The notes under the pieces are model-generated. The model did no database searches. It was not told where the DNA came from and was given only the letters and a program-made list of their open reading frames with translations. Positions 35,549-48,330 of a stretch of DNA of 64,000 bases are shown here, piece by piece (position 1 is the first letter of the stretch; every line of letters starts with the position of its first letter). This DNA comes from Todiramphus chloris collaris (taxonomy: Eukaryota > Chordata > Aves > Coraciiformes > Alcedinidae): NCBI GenBank assembly GCA_025345505.1, contig JANVCC010000018.1, forward strand, positions 39,729,242 to 39,793,241. Direction: 5' to 3'. The position numbers and the translations under genes are program-made.

Positions 35549-35596
35549 ATGTTTGTGGTGCTTGTGGTATTAAGTTTGGACAGCACATACCACATG
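35549..35596 (+). other. 48-base segment with textbook splice signals (candidate micro-exon)
   Basis: It is bounded on the left by CTAACTAAC (a branch-point match about 15-25 bases upstream) and TTTCTGCACAG, and on the right by ATG|GTAAGTT, a near-perfect 5' splice site. Length 48 is a multiple of three, and two of the three phases are open. One phase reads VCGACGIKFGQHIPH, with a C-x-x-C pair and two His; the other reads MFVVLVVLSLDSTYHM. I do not recognise either as a known protein segment. Absence of a long pyrimidine tract is a point against. A chance match is quite possible in 64 kb. Confidence 0.2.
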
Positions 35597-36629
35597 GTAA
35601 GTTAAGAGAACAGTCCTGTCTGCTTCCTCCATGAATGGAAGTCATTGAAGGGCAAGTCAGCCCACAAAACCAATGTGGGAATCTGGAACGGCAAGACATC
35701 TTTGAACTTACGTCTTTGAAGTAAATCTTCTTGAAAGACAACACAGTTGTTCTTTAGACCTATTGCCTTGTTCATTCTGTTGTACCTGGGTAAAGTTAGC
35801 TTACTGTTGGTATAGTGTTGGGAAGCTGATTTAGATCTTTAGAGTGGATTCTGACTCATCTGTCTTTAGTTGTCTAGAAATTCAAAAGTCATCCAGCTGG
35901 GCATCTAATTTCAGGTGGAGTATCCTAGCTGACCTCCTCCTCTCCTTCAATCTCTCTTACATTTTGTGTAACACCTTTCAGCTGTGTGCAAATTTCTGCA
36001 ATACTTTAGGAGCCATAAGTGGCACTACACACTTCTATTTAAGCCACTGAATCCCATCCCTACATGGCCAGCCTGAGCAAGGTGTTGAACTATGGAGTCA
36101 AGAGGAAGAAGTAGGCGCCTACAAAATCATTAAGCAGATTAATCATCCTTTGGAAATGCCAGCCCTTATGATTGACTATATAGAGTAGACATTTTTTAGA
36201 AGGCTAAAGTTAAACAAGATGAATGTCTGTCTCAGAGACAAAGGCATTCAACAGAGTAACATTTACAAATGGACATGCATGAGAAAGTTTTTGTTGCTCA
36301 CAGAACATTCAGGTCTCTGCATTATCCTATATATGGAGAACAGCTTTATTCCTTTTCTAATATAAGAATCTGTATGATGAAACTAGAGTATTTCACACTA
36401 ACCTAAAATAGAAATTTCCAGGTCGTTCTCTGTGAAGTACATTGCAGTTTTCCATGACACAGCTGTGCATCTGAACTGAAGATGTAGAAGGAATGTAATC
36501 CATATCTTCAGCTCCCTGGATAAATGTTTTAAGTACTAAATATTATATAATGCTCAATATTGTTTTAAATGTAGTTACCTGGCAGCTCAGCTTCTGGTTT
36601 TTTTAATTAAAAAAAGTTACTCCTGTGTT

Positions 36630-37407
36630 TGTCGAAGGCCGAATCGGATAATGTGTAACTAAGACCTATCAGTATACCAGTTTCAAGGTGGAACTAAGCT
36701 TGACCCTTGTACCTGGACTCATCACTCCACTAGCAAACTGGGGACTTCTCTGTGAATTGTTTGGAAGTTGGATGACAGTGTCTTTATTTTCTAGGATTAC
36801 TTATTCTCAGACTATTTTCTTGGGAGGGAATCAGGGTACAGCCCCCTTCTCTAGACTGAGAACAGTAGATGTAACTCTCCTTTTCCTCCTTCCCTGTATG
36901 TACAAAAGTGCAGCAGAGGAGAGAGAAGATCAGCCAATCTTGAGAAAATTAAATCAGTAGTAAGCTAACACCTGGTTCCAGGGAGAGTATCTGATTATTT
37001 CTTTGAGAGAGCAGGAAAATGAAAATCAGGGCAACACAACTTATTACCTGGTGAGAACAAGGAGAGCCTGGGAGCCTGTCTGATCCTTCGGAGGATCTTT
37101 AATTTAAGTTTGAACAGACTGACTGAGGTGTTTTCTCCTCCATTTTAACCCTGAAGAAAGCAAAGGGAAGGTGTTGTGGGTAGTATTGTCACAGAGCAGC
37201 TCCTGGGGAGCCAGAGCACATGTCTGACCTTGCCAGCATCAAGGCATAGCAGTATGAGCCCTGTCTGACCTTCAGCTGTGGCAGTGCATTTCCCAGGGAG
37301 ACAGGAATCTCCACATGTATTTGCATGAGACCTTATCCTGTATTGGTTAGAGACAAAAACAGATATCCCAAAACACCACTCCTCATCACAGACTCCCCTC
37401 CCCAACA
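36630..37407 (-). mobile_element. Candidate LTR of an unidentified endogenous retrovirus
   Basis: On the + strand the block runs from TGTCGAAGGCCGAATCGG to CTCCCCAACA, so it has TG...CA ends with a short inverted repeat (TGT...ACA). Read on the minus strand it contains CCAATACAGG (about 37336-37345), an octamer ATGCAAAT (about 37318-37325), AATAAAGACACTG (about 36776-36788) as a possible poly(A) signal, and a CpG-containing end ATTCGGCCTTCGACA. CpG is scarce in the surroundings. The order CCAAT, octamer, poly(A) signal, end fits an LTR of about 780 bases. I find no clean target-site duplication, do not recognise the family, and see no internal retroviral sequence beside it. Confidence 0.33.
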
Positions 37408-39424
37408 GCTGTTGCTTTGTTGTTTGTGTTTTGCGTTTTTTTAAATTAGTGTAGAAGTAGATTCTTTGGACATATTTTCCAAGATCTGCTTATGATGTCT
37501 GTCACTTAGATGCATTTCATAACCTTCCTTTGCTGCTTGTCAGAAAAGCAGTTTTTCTGAGAGGCTCATAGATTACTTTACTCTCTGTAATTTGACTAGT
37601 TTTATGAAAAAATCCTTCAAATCACCTGTTAATGAAATTACAAACTTCATGCAATTTGCAAATATATGCACTACATGTCATAATGTAATTTTTTTCCCCA
37701 CACATGACAAAAAAGTTCAGTAAAGCCAAATCTGCTGATGGTGTCTCTGTGGGTCACAGGTATGATACACCAGTTTGTGAGCTTTTAGTATTGCAAGAAT
37801 TTCTCTCACTTGCTTGAAAGATCAAATTTTAATTGTCAACTCAAGTATTGTAGGTTTTAAACTTTTGAAACGATAAGAATGATAAACATCCCCTCTTTGG
37901 GTATGCAGCAACATAAAAATAATTTGCAGTTTGAACTCTGAAAGATTAATTTCTTCCTTATCATAAGCTCAGAAAAAAAAAAAAAAAGGAAGGTAATTAC
38001 AGTGAAAGTATAACTTAATTTCAATTTCTTAAGTAAGTTGGTCATCTTAAAATGTTATTTAGGGAAGACTTGTCTACTAAGCCTGTGAAGGAGGTAAAAT
38101 TTTCAGGAAGATGAACAATCAGTAGCTGTTTATGAGGTCAGTGATTATTTCTCAAAACCTCTTTCCTCATTTGACTGAAGATCACATTGTTATCTCACAG
38201 CAGGACAGCAGAGGAAACCACCAAACTGCTCTTTAGCTGAGGCAGGAAGTACACAGTCAGAAGTGCCTCCTCTCCAGGACCATTGATTTTATCTAATAAG
38301 AATGAATGGTAAAGAAGTCAGATCAGCAGAATTTCTTTGTAATGGAGAGGCATTTGGATGTTATAAATGGGAAAATGCTACTTAAACTCATGCAGATTTT
38401 AGGACATAGGATGTGACAGGGCATGGACTAAATTATAGTTAGCAGTTGTCTTAATCTGTAGGTATGTGCCTTAATCAGGCTATAAATTGACTTCTAGGTT
38501 TGACTTAAACCTGGACAAGTGAATAAATGAATGAATATCATCCCAAGTAAAGGTCACAAGTATCTGGTCGCATGTCTGCATTAAAATAGACAAATGTAAG
38601 TCGTGTACTCATATCCATACAAAAGCTAAAAGGAATGTTTTGGTAGATTAGCTCATCTCTCTTCAACTAAGTGGAATACACTTCTCTCCTCAACAATGTA
38701 GCAGATGCAAAGATAAAAATGGAGCCATTCTTCTTACCTTTCTTCAAGCTAGCCCCTTCTTAAGTGTCTCACACACTCAAGAAGTCTCACAGACAGAAGA
38801 AATTGGTAACAGCTCAGAAGAGCGCTTAGGTCTGCATGAGGAAGCTATTCACATCCCTCTGCACCTGCAAGCAAACCTAGGAGTTGGCAGAAATCTATTT
38901 CATAATGTTTCCTTTCCCAGATAACCTTTGATAATCATCCTCCACATTGCTTTTTGAAAATTAAATGCTGTAATTCCCTGCTTGGTTTGAACACCCAAGC
39001 TGTACAGTCATCTAGACAAGGGAACTGAGAAAGTGATGGCTTTAGTGGAAAGAGGAGAGAATGTCACAGAGGAGATAAAAAGGACTTGTTCTAATGAAGC
39101 TTAGCACCTGCACTAGAAATGATGTAGTACTGTGAGTTCAGCATCTAGCACATGCCTGCAGGATCCAACCAACACATATTTTTACACTCCAACTTCTTTC
39201 TGGACTAGATAATTCTCCTAAAGTTAGGCAATACTGAGAAATTCAGGATTTAGAAAGGGAGCTGGTTTTTGTTTCATATTTCCACATTTTTATGTTCCCA
39301 TTACTGTGACAACAAAATGCATTGAAACACAATTTCATATTACAGTATTTTCATCTCCCACTCTCTCATCTATTCCACTAAAAGACTCTACACATATTTA
39401 TCCACATTCACTCAGTTTAAAACA

Positions 39425-39449
39425 ATATATACATAATATATATATATAT
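39425..39449. repeat. TA dinucleotide microsatellite
   Basis: ATATATACATAATATATATATATAT-type stretch of about 25 bases. Confidence 0.85.
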
Positions 39450-40151
39450 GCCCTTCAGTGTTCTGATGCTAGCATGTTACACATTTTACTTCATCTGATT
39501 TAAACTGCACATTCTGTTCTTTCAGTTCTACAGAGAATCAATTGTAATGCACACTATATGACCTCAGAGGGGGGGAAGAAAAAGGTGTCTGAATCTACTT
39601 ACATCTACTGAGATCAAGCTACACAAGACGAGATGCCTGAATCCTTCTATAACATTTTTTCTATGCCCTAAACCACGACAGTAACAAACTGACATTTTAA
39701 GGGCTGTTGCTGTACCTTATGGCTTTTTCTAGCATTTGGACTTATTCTAGTTTTCAAATCTGAAGAATCTGTCAAAATAATCCTACTTCTACACAGTATT
39801 TAATGTTTAGACTTATTTAAAAAGACAAATGCAAAGCTCCTTAAATACCTTCAAGTTATATGCTGAAGAGGAAATCCTGCCCTTTATCAGTTTGTACTGA
39901 TAAAGAGCTCAGCTGTGTGAGATGGAGGCACACCATACAAAACCCATTCAAAATATCACTAGACTGACTTAGGTGAACAAGTCACTTATATTGTCAGTGT
40001 GTGAAAGTGTGAAAAAAGCAGTATAATAGACCAAAAAATGGTGGAATTTATTGTCCTTTTGCATCACTAATAAAACAGTGTTGAGAAAGTTTATTTTCAA
40101 AATCAAAAGTGAGAACTATCAGTAAAGGCATAACTCTACAGGAAATTTATT

Positions 40152-40175
40152 AAAAAAAAAAAAAAAAAAAAAAAA
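40152..40175. repeat. Poly(A) run, 24 bases
   Basis: Uninterrupted A24 with no recognisable retrotransposed body upstream. Confidence 0.95.
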
Positions 40176-43100
40176 GATGGTTTTGTCTTCCTCCTGGTTT
40201 GTGCATCTTAAAGGTGAAAGAGATGAAGATGCACTGAGGGTAGAACACCACTGAATTCTGCTGATTTAGTTTCATTTATGGACTTCAGATATTAAATGCA
40301 AATATTTGCTGAAGCCTGCAGATGTGCTTCTGATATGTTCAGAAAATAAAGAAGTTGAAAGAAGTATTACATACTTTTAAAAAGTTGTTGTGCAGTTACT
40401 TTTCCTCTTCCTAGAATATGCTGTTTTATCCCCTGGCCCCTCTTCCATCAACTAAATATCCCTCAGAAGGAGTCACTAGTGAGGTGCTCACTCCATTTTT
40501 CTTCTAATGGCCTCCTATGTTGACAGGTCCCTTGTCACCCCAGTGTGCAGCTGAGATGCAGATAGGGCATGCACTGAGACTAAGGAAACATTTGCTCATT
40601 TCTTAAATTAAGTTAAATTTCTTAAATTAATTTATAATTTGTCTAATGAAACAAATATGATTAGCCAGTACAAGATGGACTAGTAAGAAAACCTTTAAAT
40701 TATTATAAACAATAATTAATAATTGAAACAATCTTTTTCAGAATATACACTTCCAATTAGTAAAATAGTGTTCTGTCATTCCAAAAATGTAACGAGACTG
40801 AAAGTATCAGAGTATGTCACAGTTGCCAAATAGCTGATTGTCTTCTTTCTTTTCTCATTATGAAGCTAGTCCAAACAGCTTTAGGTGGCATTACTACACA
40901 TTTTAAAGAAATATGGTCAATTGTTAGGCTACAGCTCTTCTTTAAAGCACTTTCTTCTTTCATTTTCTTGCTGCAGAAAAGCTGCAAAATGTCAGCTTCA
41001 GGAAATATGGAACACATAGAACTTCCCTGTGCATAGATCTCACAAGAAGCTGGATCATGAAGCTATTTGTAAGAACTTCCTACCTTTGGAGAATTTTATT
41101 CTGTTTGGTCATTAAACTTGGTGATGCCAAAACCAATCTTTTCTGTCTGCACTGATTTCCATGTATTACTTTGTTTTAGCAGTTGCTGATTGAACAAAGT
41201 TCCATTACCTACTCCAGAGGTATGATACCCATGTCAATTTTTTTTTTTTTTTTGATGCCTCTGTTGCTCAGATAGTTCAATTTTAGATCAGTTTTATCCA
41301 TCCTTCTTCCATGACATGCTGTTTATTCATTGTCATTTTTATGTAGAGTAAGGTATTTTACAAGGTTGGCTAAATGATGACTTATAACAAGACTGTTTGT
41401 CTTTACCTATTGAAGTTCAAGTACTGATTATCTGGATCAATCCTGTGTGACTGTCCACCTCTGCTTTTAACTGATCCAATATATCTGTGAAGTGGGTGAG
41501 ACTACTAGATTCCTATACTTGTCATACATACATAATTGTCACTGAAGGTAAATAATAAAAATTCATTTCCTTGATGAACTATAATTTTAAATGGACTAGA
41601 AAGAGGTATTTCATAGAGAAGATGGAGACCCTCTTTTATATGAAAGTAGTGTCATACACTCAACTAGGCTCAATTCAAAAGAATACTTTTTCTGTGTCTA
41701 GCTGAAATAGCCTACAATAGCTTATAAGTCCATTTTTGCTAAAGGATGTCCCATGTGCACATGAATTCCTAACATCTGTGATAGTAAATATGTAAGATAT
41801 TCTCTGATGCCTTTAAATAAATCCAAATAAATAATAGATAAATATAATCAGTAACATTTTGGTTTATGTAAAATGGTGTATAGTTCAGGCTAGAAGTAAG
41901 AAAGGGAAGAGGGGCTTGTAAAAGGAAAACCATATCAAGTCCTTTGTTATTAAATTAAGCTTCGATAATTCATGAGTGTACAAACACTACATTTTCTTTT
42001 TACTGTCTTTTCTGCCTGTGGTGGCCTATATAGTGGCAGACATTTTCTCTTTTCTAGTTTAAGAAGATTAAAAAAAGAAAGAAGTGTACTCACATGCACA
42101 CCCTTCTTAATTCTTGACTTTAGAAGAAGTGTTTCTAGAAGCAGGTAAGTATGGTTATTTTTAACCCATTGAATATTTATTCATCTGTTATTCAAATATT
42201 GTAGCATAAAGTGAAGTTCTGTGTTAAATCGATCCACTAAGTAATTTAGTTTAATTATTAAATTTCATTCAATATTTAATTTGGTTTAATAAAAGGGGGC
42301 TTACATAAATGTATGCATTTAACTGATATATATTGTGACTGTATAATTTTGAATAGATTAAATATTTAATAGAGAACCCTTCTTTGAATTATTCAGTATG
42401 CAGACTAGATAACTGATCTACTCTTTCAAAATAGTGGAAGTACAAATGACACATTATAATAAAAACATATTTCCAACCAAGAATATGTATAAAACACATT
42501 GAACCTATTGTTGGTTCATTTCTAGGGAAGAAAACCAATCTTTGCTTAATGCAACCGACCACTGATAATTCATCAAGAAAACTCCCAGAGCTGTTTTAAC
42601 TCTAATATAGCTCACAGAAAGCAGACTATTAGAATATGTAGAATACTGTGGTGACAAAGTTATTTTAAAAATGACTATAACAATATAATTTTCCTCTTTC
42701 TTTTGTGAAAAGATAAATGTTCAAAAGATTTGTAGCTAATGGTGTTTTAGCATTCTGGATCAGATTCAGAGTGGAATACTCACAGTCACAGTTAAATTCT
42801 CTAATCAAAATACATATTTCATGTTGATGTTGCATCATAAAGAAACTTCAGAAAACGAGACATAATTTAAGTGAACTTCAACACTCATCTAATTTCAGTG
42901 TATCTGTCATGTAAGCTGAAATAAATGGGACAATACTTAGCTGATGTTTTGGGGTTTTTTTCCCTAAGAATGGGAACACTTGTAAGCTTATGACTGTGCT
43001 GAGGGATTTTATTGAATCAATGAATATGCTTCAACGATCCTATAAGGATCTCTCTCCTTCCTTGTCAGCAAGCAAGATCTGCATTTCTGTCAGAAAGTAT

Positions 43101-44849
43101 CTTATTTGACTGCCAATGAAGACTGTTAGGCAGCACTCGTGATCTTGTTTACAGTATGGCTCTACAAATGCTTGTGCCAGCAAAACTGATGGAGCATCAG
43201 AATGATGCCTGGAGACAAGAGCTGGTAGCATTTTCAAATGTGGACCCAGTCTCTTCAACAATAAAACTACATTTTTAAGACTCTCTCCTTAATAGGGCAG
43301 GGTCAAGCTTTAACCTGAAAGAAAGAGAAGTAGAAACTAACCATGACACTAAAGCTGGTACAGAATATTCTTATTGCTAAATACAAGTTTAGGAATGTAT
43401 TTGTTTATCTTATCTACTGTAAATTTTCTTCCTCTTTGAAATTTGTGCTTTCAGGTAAACACTCTTTTATCCATGTCCAGTAGTGAAACAATGTGTTTTA
43501 TAGCTGCAGTGAATGAAGCTTTTGAGGGAGTCAGATGAGGCACTGAATCTCAGCACTCTGCTGTGTAAAGCCCCAGGGGTGAAGACAGCTGCCTCCCTAC
43601 CAGCTGTGTGCTCTCCATTGTACATGGCATCATGGACCTCAGAAAGGGAAGATGTGACCAGTGAGCACTAGGAAAAATCTGGTATTCAATTAGCTAGTGG
43701 GGAACAACTCTGAAAACCTTTCATCCTCAGGGAGATTTTTAAGCCATGAAAAGAAATAAAGTATTAATATAACCAGATTGATTCCTCCTTTGGTTAAAAG
43801 TTATGGAAATTAAATATGTGTGTTTTGTCTATAAAAGGGTACTTTGTAAAGCACAGTCAGACTATTTCTACTGTTGACGAAAATAACAGTTCTTAAGCAA
43901 ACACAAAACCAATTAGATCTGTAGAATTTCAAATGACATAGAGGTAGCCACTGTGAATATCTTTGTAGGAATGTAACCTTAGTAAACAAATCAAAATAAT
44001 AAATATTACATGTATAAATAAGAAACATCTATTGATAAATCAATGTTCACTTTGTTGTGATCGGAACACATTTCTCCATACATTTTTGTAATACCAAAAA
44101 GAGATTAGGTAAGATTTTTGATGCCCTTAAGAGATTATTCTTGGCTTTAAATTATTTGAGTTTGTAAATAATCTGATAGAAAGTTATAAATGGAAAAGTG
44201 GAAAAAGCACATATTTTACTGTTATTGTTAGATAGTAGCAACTTTTGCTACAAGAAAATAACTAAGGAACATATTCAAGTTTAAAAAAAATATTTAAAAA
44301 ATGGATTACTACAGGATGTGAAAAATTTGTTCTTGTTATTTAGTTGTTATGCAAAGGGAAATGTTAACTCCTGTCAGATCAAACAGTCTTAGAGAAATGA
44401 GTTAATGATAGATTAATTTTTTGAATCAGAATTCAAACAAATCCTGAAAACAAAATACTTTCTTTATCTAAGACTTCAGACTACTGTTGCCAATAACATA
44501 ATACTTTTAATAATAATGACAAAAATCTTTCAATTATTGAAAAAAAACCCTTTCTATTATAGAAATTTAATAATTTTGTAAATGTTTCATAACTGACAAA
44601 GTAGGTTTTCAAAAGTCTAGTCATTAATATTTCAGTTCCCGAGAAGAAGCAAAAATGAATTTAGATAATTTTCAGATATTTTTGCAAAACTATGCAGAAT
44701 TAAAATAAAATGTCAAATGCAAATATTACCTCTTGGAGTTTTATTTTATTTTTTTCTGTCCTCAAGATAATGAGGAATTAGCAAGATATACAAGATCTAA
44801 AAACTTCCATTGAGTTTCCCTTAAAACCAGTGGAGATCAGTGAAAATCG

Positions 44850-45763
44850 GTGATCCTCAGGTGTCAGTACTGGGACCTGTGCTGTTTAACAGCTTTGTCA
44901 GATGCATAGACAGAGGGATTGAGTGCACCCTCAGTATGTTTGCTGATGACATCAAACTGTGTGGTGAAGTTGACAGGCTGGAGAGAAGGGATGCTATCCA
45001 GAGGGACCTTGACAGGCTTGAGAGATGGGCCCATGTAAATCTCATGAAGTTCAGCAAGGCCAAGTGCAAGGTCCCGCACATGGGTCAGAGAAATCCCAAG
45101 CAAAAATACATCCTGAGCAATGAGTAAATTGAGAACATCCCTGAGAAAAGGACTTTGAGGTGTTGTTGGGTGAAAAACAGAATATGAGCTGGCAATACCC
45201 ACTTGAAAGCCAATCACATCCTGGTCTGCGTCAAGAGAAGTGTAGTTAGTAGGTCAATGGAGGTGATTCTACCCCTCTGTTCTGCTCTCGTAAGACTCCA
45301 TCTGAACTACTGTGTTCAGCTCTGTGTCCACGATGATGATCAGGGAGCACCTCCCCTATGAGGACAGACTGAGAAAGAGTTGTTCATCCTGGAGAAAAGT
45401 CCCTGGGTAGACCTTATATCTGCCTTTCAGTACTTAAAAGGAGGCCTACAGTAAAGATGAGAAGGAACAATTTATCACAGACTGTAGTGATAGGATGAGG
45501 GGTAAAGGTTTCAAACTGAAGGCAGGTAGATTTAGATTAGATATTATGAAGAAATTATTTACTGTGAGTGTGGTGAGGCATCAAAACAGGTTGCCCAGAG
45601 GAGTTGTGGATGTCCCTTCCATGGAAATGTTCAAGGCCAGGTTGGATGGGGGCTTTGAGGAATCTGATCTGGTGGAAGGTGTCCCTGCCCATGGCAGGGA
45701 GGTTGGAACTAGATGATCTTTAAGGTCCCCTTCTACCCAAAGCATTCTATGATTCTATGATTC
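44850..45763 (+). mobile_element. CR1 LINE fragment: RT palm to 3' end, internally deleted
   Basis: 5' truncated at RT motif B. The frame 44840-45127 reads VLGPVLFNSFVRCIDRGIE and continues through CTLSMFADDIKL, with the catalytic FADD box intact at 44939-44950. It then gives ERRDAIQRDLDRLERWAHVN. Motif B reads DPQVSVLGP where GVPQGSVLGP is usual, so the conserved Gly is Val. After a stop at 45125-45127 the C-terminal coding region continues with frameshifts. Near 45330 the sequence skips from the CVQ(F/L) region to [16 protein letters not shown] sequence, a small internal deletion. The 3' UTR is typical (GTTGCCCAGAGGAGTTGTGG, GGTTGGAACTAGATGATCTT) and ends ATTCTATGATTCTATGATTC. Confidence 0.92.
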
Positions 45764-46788
45764 ATTTTCTTCTGAGTTTGAATCAATGATCATACTGAAC
45801 AATCAAAAGTAATTTGATCAGGAAAAGAATAAATAAATTTGAAGTTGCTGAAACCTTGTCTACAAAGCACAATGAGAATGTTCAAAAGAACATCAAAGGT
45901 CATGGACTTCCCCACTCTGATATGACATAAGAAATTATTTTTATTTTAACCTTTTACATGATGCATCATGACTTAATTTTATTCAGAACCATAAACTCCA
46001 CTATAAAAATTTGGAGCTTCTTCCACTATTTACACTCAAGAGAAACATAGTAAAATAAAGATATTTGTGAAATGTCACATTTCTTTCTAGAATGCCTTAT
46101 CAAATTTTTGGGTGTTCAGAAATCCTAATCCCCACAGTAGCTTCTGGAAATACTGAAGTTTTTGCATCATTATGTGAAAAGTACTGTCCTGGCCCAAATT
46201 TTCAAATGGTTCTCAAGAACCCTAAAGGGCTAGAAATGGATGTGAGAGATGGGGGAAGAAAACGCAGTACACTGGACGATATGCAGGCCATGTTAATTTC
46301 ATTTTGTGAGTCATTTGCAATTTCATGCTTTCACGGAATTTCAGATCACATCAAATCACAAACCTGCAGCTAAGACCAGCAGTTCTGTGTTTCAGTTGGG
46401 ATAATCTAAAACAGATGAAAAATGTTATTGACTAAGATAGTGTGTACAAAAGTGCCTTGGTCAGATTTCTACACTTGCATCGAATAGAGGCTTCAACCAC
46501 AGCCCCTTAGCACACACCATACATTGAAACGAGGTTTAGTCACTGAGCACAGAAGGCATGTCATATGAAGATTGAGAGTGAGTTAGCATTTCTTATCTGC
46601 TAACATGACCTTTTCTATTTCAACCACAAATGGGAAAAAACACCAATGAAAATGAAGAGGAAAAAAAACCCTAAACACAGGAAAACCTAGAGAATAGATC
46701 TCTCTTTTTAACAGAACTCTTTTGTTAAAGCTTTTTAAGAATCTGTGCCAGATTTCATATGATCCACACTCCTGATTGATGCATGCAG

Positions 46789-46826
46789 GCACACACATAC
46801 ACACACACAAGCACATGTACACAAAC
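46789..46826. repeat. Imperfect CA microsatellite
   Basis: CACACACATACACACACACAAGCACATGTACACAAAC-type alternation over about 38 bases. It also generates a chance Cys/Val-rich reading on the minus strand. Confidence 0.85.
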
Positions 46827-47614
46827 ATAAAGTAGAATGAAAGGGGACAAGTTCCATGGAGAAAATATATTAATCATTTTGTATGAAACTCATGTCAGTA
46901 TATAAGAGTGTGCTGGCAGCATGCTGAAACTGTTATTAATGAAAAGATGATTTAGCTTTTATATTAACTTCACAAACCTTCTGTACACAAAGTCTGAAAT
47001 AGGCCAGCATATCGACAATGTTAATGTTCCATTAGTTTAATTCTCTGCTAATGGATTAATTCAATTTATGACAAAAGAAGCACTTAACTGTCCAGTTTTG
47101 TTTGTCTTAAATCTATATAAACTTGAAATACAGTCTCCTTGACAAATGAGGTTACTAGAAACTAAATAGAAAATCTTATTTGCCACCACAGTGGTGACAT
47201 GAAGAATTGCAGCCTTTAGCTCAGGGCTACTAAGCTCTTAATAATGAGAGAAAGGTACTCCATCTTCACCTGTAGACACAATTACAATGAACAAAAATAG
47301 CTGCCAAGGCTTCTACAAAAAATATTCATGACAGTGTGAAAAATATTGATTTTAAAAGCCAAGAAATGAAATATCTTTTAAAGTGCTCCATTCAATCTAG
47401 TTATTATTTTCCAAAAGAAACTGAGACCACAAAGCATTTTATAGAAGTCCTACATTAAAAATAAATCCTCCCAGGATCAGCATAAACAAGTGATCCCAAA
47501 CTTTCCATAAATTAATGCAGCTCTTGAATGATCAGATCACATGCAAAATGTGCACTGTGTCCAGGAATTAAGTTTGAGCATTGAACTCTGATCCATTCTT
47601 CTTTCCTCCTCCTC

Positions 47615-47633
47615 TTTTTTTTTTTTTTTTTTT
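47615..47633. repeat. Poly(T) run after a pyrimidine tract
   Basis: T19 preceded by a CTTTCCTCCTCCTC stretch. Low-complexity sequence. Confidence 0.9.
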
Positions 47634-48189
47634 AATTTTATTTTACCCTGAATAAAAATTGAGAGAAACATCTATATATGTGTGAACCCCTGGAATGCAA
47701 TGGCAGAGCCTATTGCTCTGATCTGCTCAATGTGTCATGCAGTGGCACTGCATGCTGATTCTGTGCTGTTATAGTCATTGCATGTTGGATCTGCAATGTG
47801 CTTCCAAGCCATTATACATGTCAGATGAGATGGCAAAACCCACTACTCTGAGTCTTTATGCATTTCTCTCTGTCTTCCCTGCACTAGCACAGTATGTCTG
47901 TCTGGTACAGAATTACAGTAAAGAATGTCTTAATTTCGTACAGAATACTGCTTTTATGGTAAAGTGGGAAAAAATAATGGTCAAGGAAACATGGTATATA
48001 ATCTCAGATGTTATAAATCCCTTTTTTTACCTTACCTCACTTTTCCAGCATAACTTTGATAGTAGCTGGAATTTTAAAAGTCGTCTAGATACTTCATTTC
48101 CACTGAAATCACAGGAAGATAATAAATATCTTTAACAATCTAAGTCTATGTAGTTTCATACCCTAAACCTTCATTTTGAAAAGAGACTT

Positions 48190-48330
48190 AGCAGCCAAAT
48201 GTTAAAAGCATTTAAGTTGGGAGTGTAAAGATGTAGACAGGTACCCTAATGAGATTTTCAAAGTGACTAACTCCCACTGAAGTCAATCTAGCCTAAGTCC
48301 GTTTGGCTTTCAGTAGGATTAATGATACTC
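48190..48330. repeat. Possible ancient amniote interspersed repeat fragment
   Basis: Contains GAGATTTTCAAAGTGACTAA, then CTCCCACTGAAGTCAATCTAG and CCTAAGTCC. The ATTTTCAAA / CTCCCA(T/C)TGAAGTCAAT / CCTAAGTC series is a combination I associate with a very old repeat common in reptile and bird genomes. I cannot give its family name with certainty, and the boundaries are approximate. Confidence 0.33.

Larger units (their letters stand above)
29851..36629. other. Unassigned AT-rich noncoding DNA
   Basis: Long stretch without recognisable transposons. It includes an A-rich run (about 32956-32978), an AAACC-type low-complexity patch (about 34226-34272), an A run (about 35039-35054) and the exon-like 48-base segment at 35549-35596. 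Open frames are all under about 105 codons and lack motifs. Confidence 0.45.
37408..44849. other. Unassigned AT-rich noncoding DNA with simple repeats
   Basis: No interspersed repeat or gene recognised. Simple sequences include an A run (about 37973-37987), a TA microsatellite (39425-39449), an A24 run (40152-40175) and a T run (about 41239-41254). ATTTCTTAAATTAA is duplicated at about 40598 and 40617. Several AT-rich spans (for example 42170-42400) contain TAATTA-type motifs. Confidence 0.45.

Noticed and set aside
37145..37405. 86-codon - frame with several Cys residues
   Set aside because: It lies within the LTR candidate at 36630-37407 and shows no domain pattern.
43040..43261. 73-codon - frame in a less AT-rich patch
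   Set aside because: No motif and no repeat match that I can recall; insufficient to call a gene.
47737..48135. 132-codon + frame outside transposons
   Set aside because: No motif, no splice context, Cys/Phe/Tyr-rich like other chance frames. A frame of this length is expected about once by chance in AT-rich DNA of this size.
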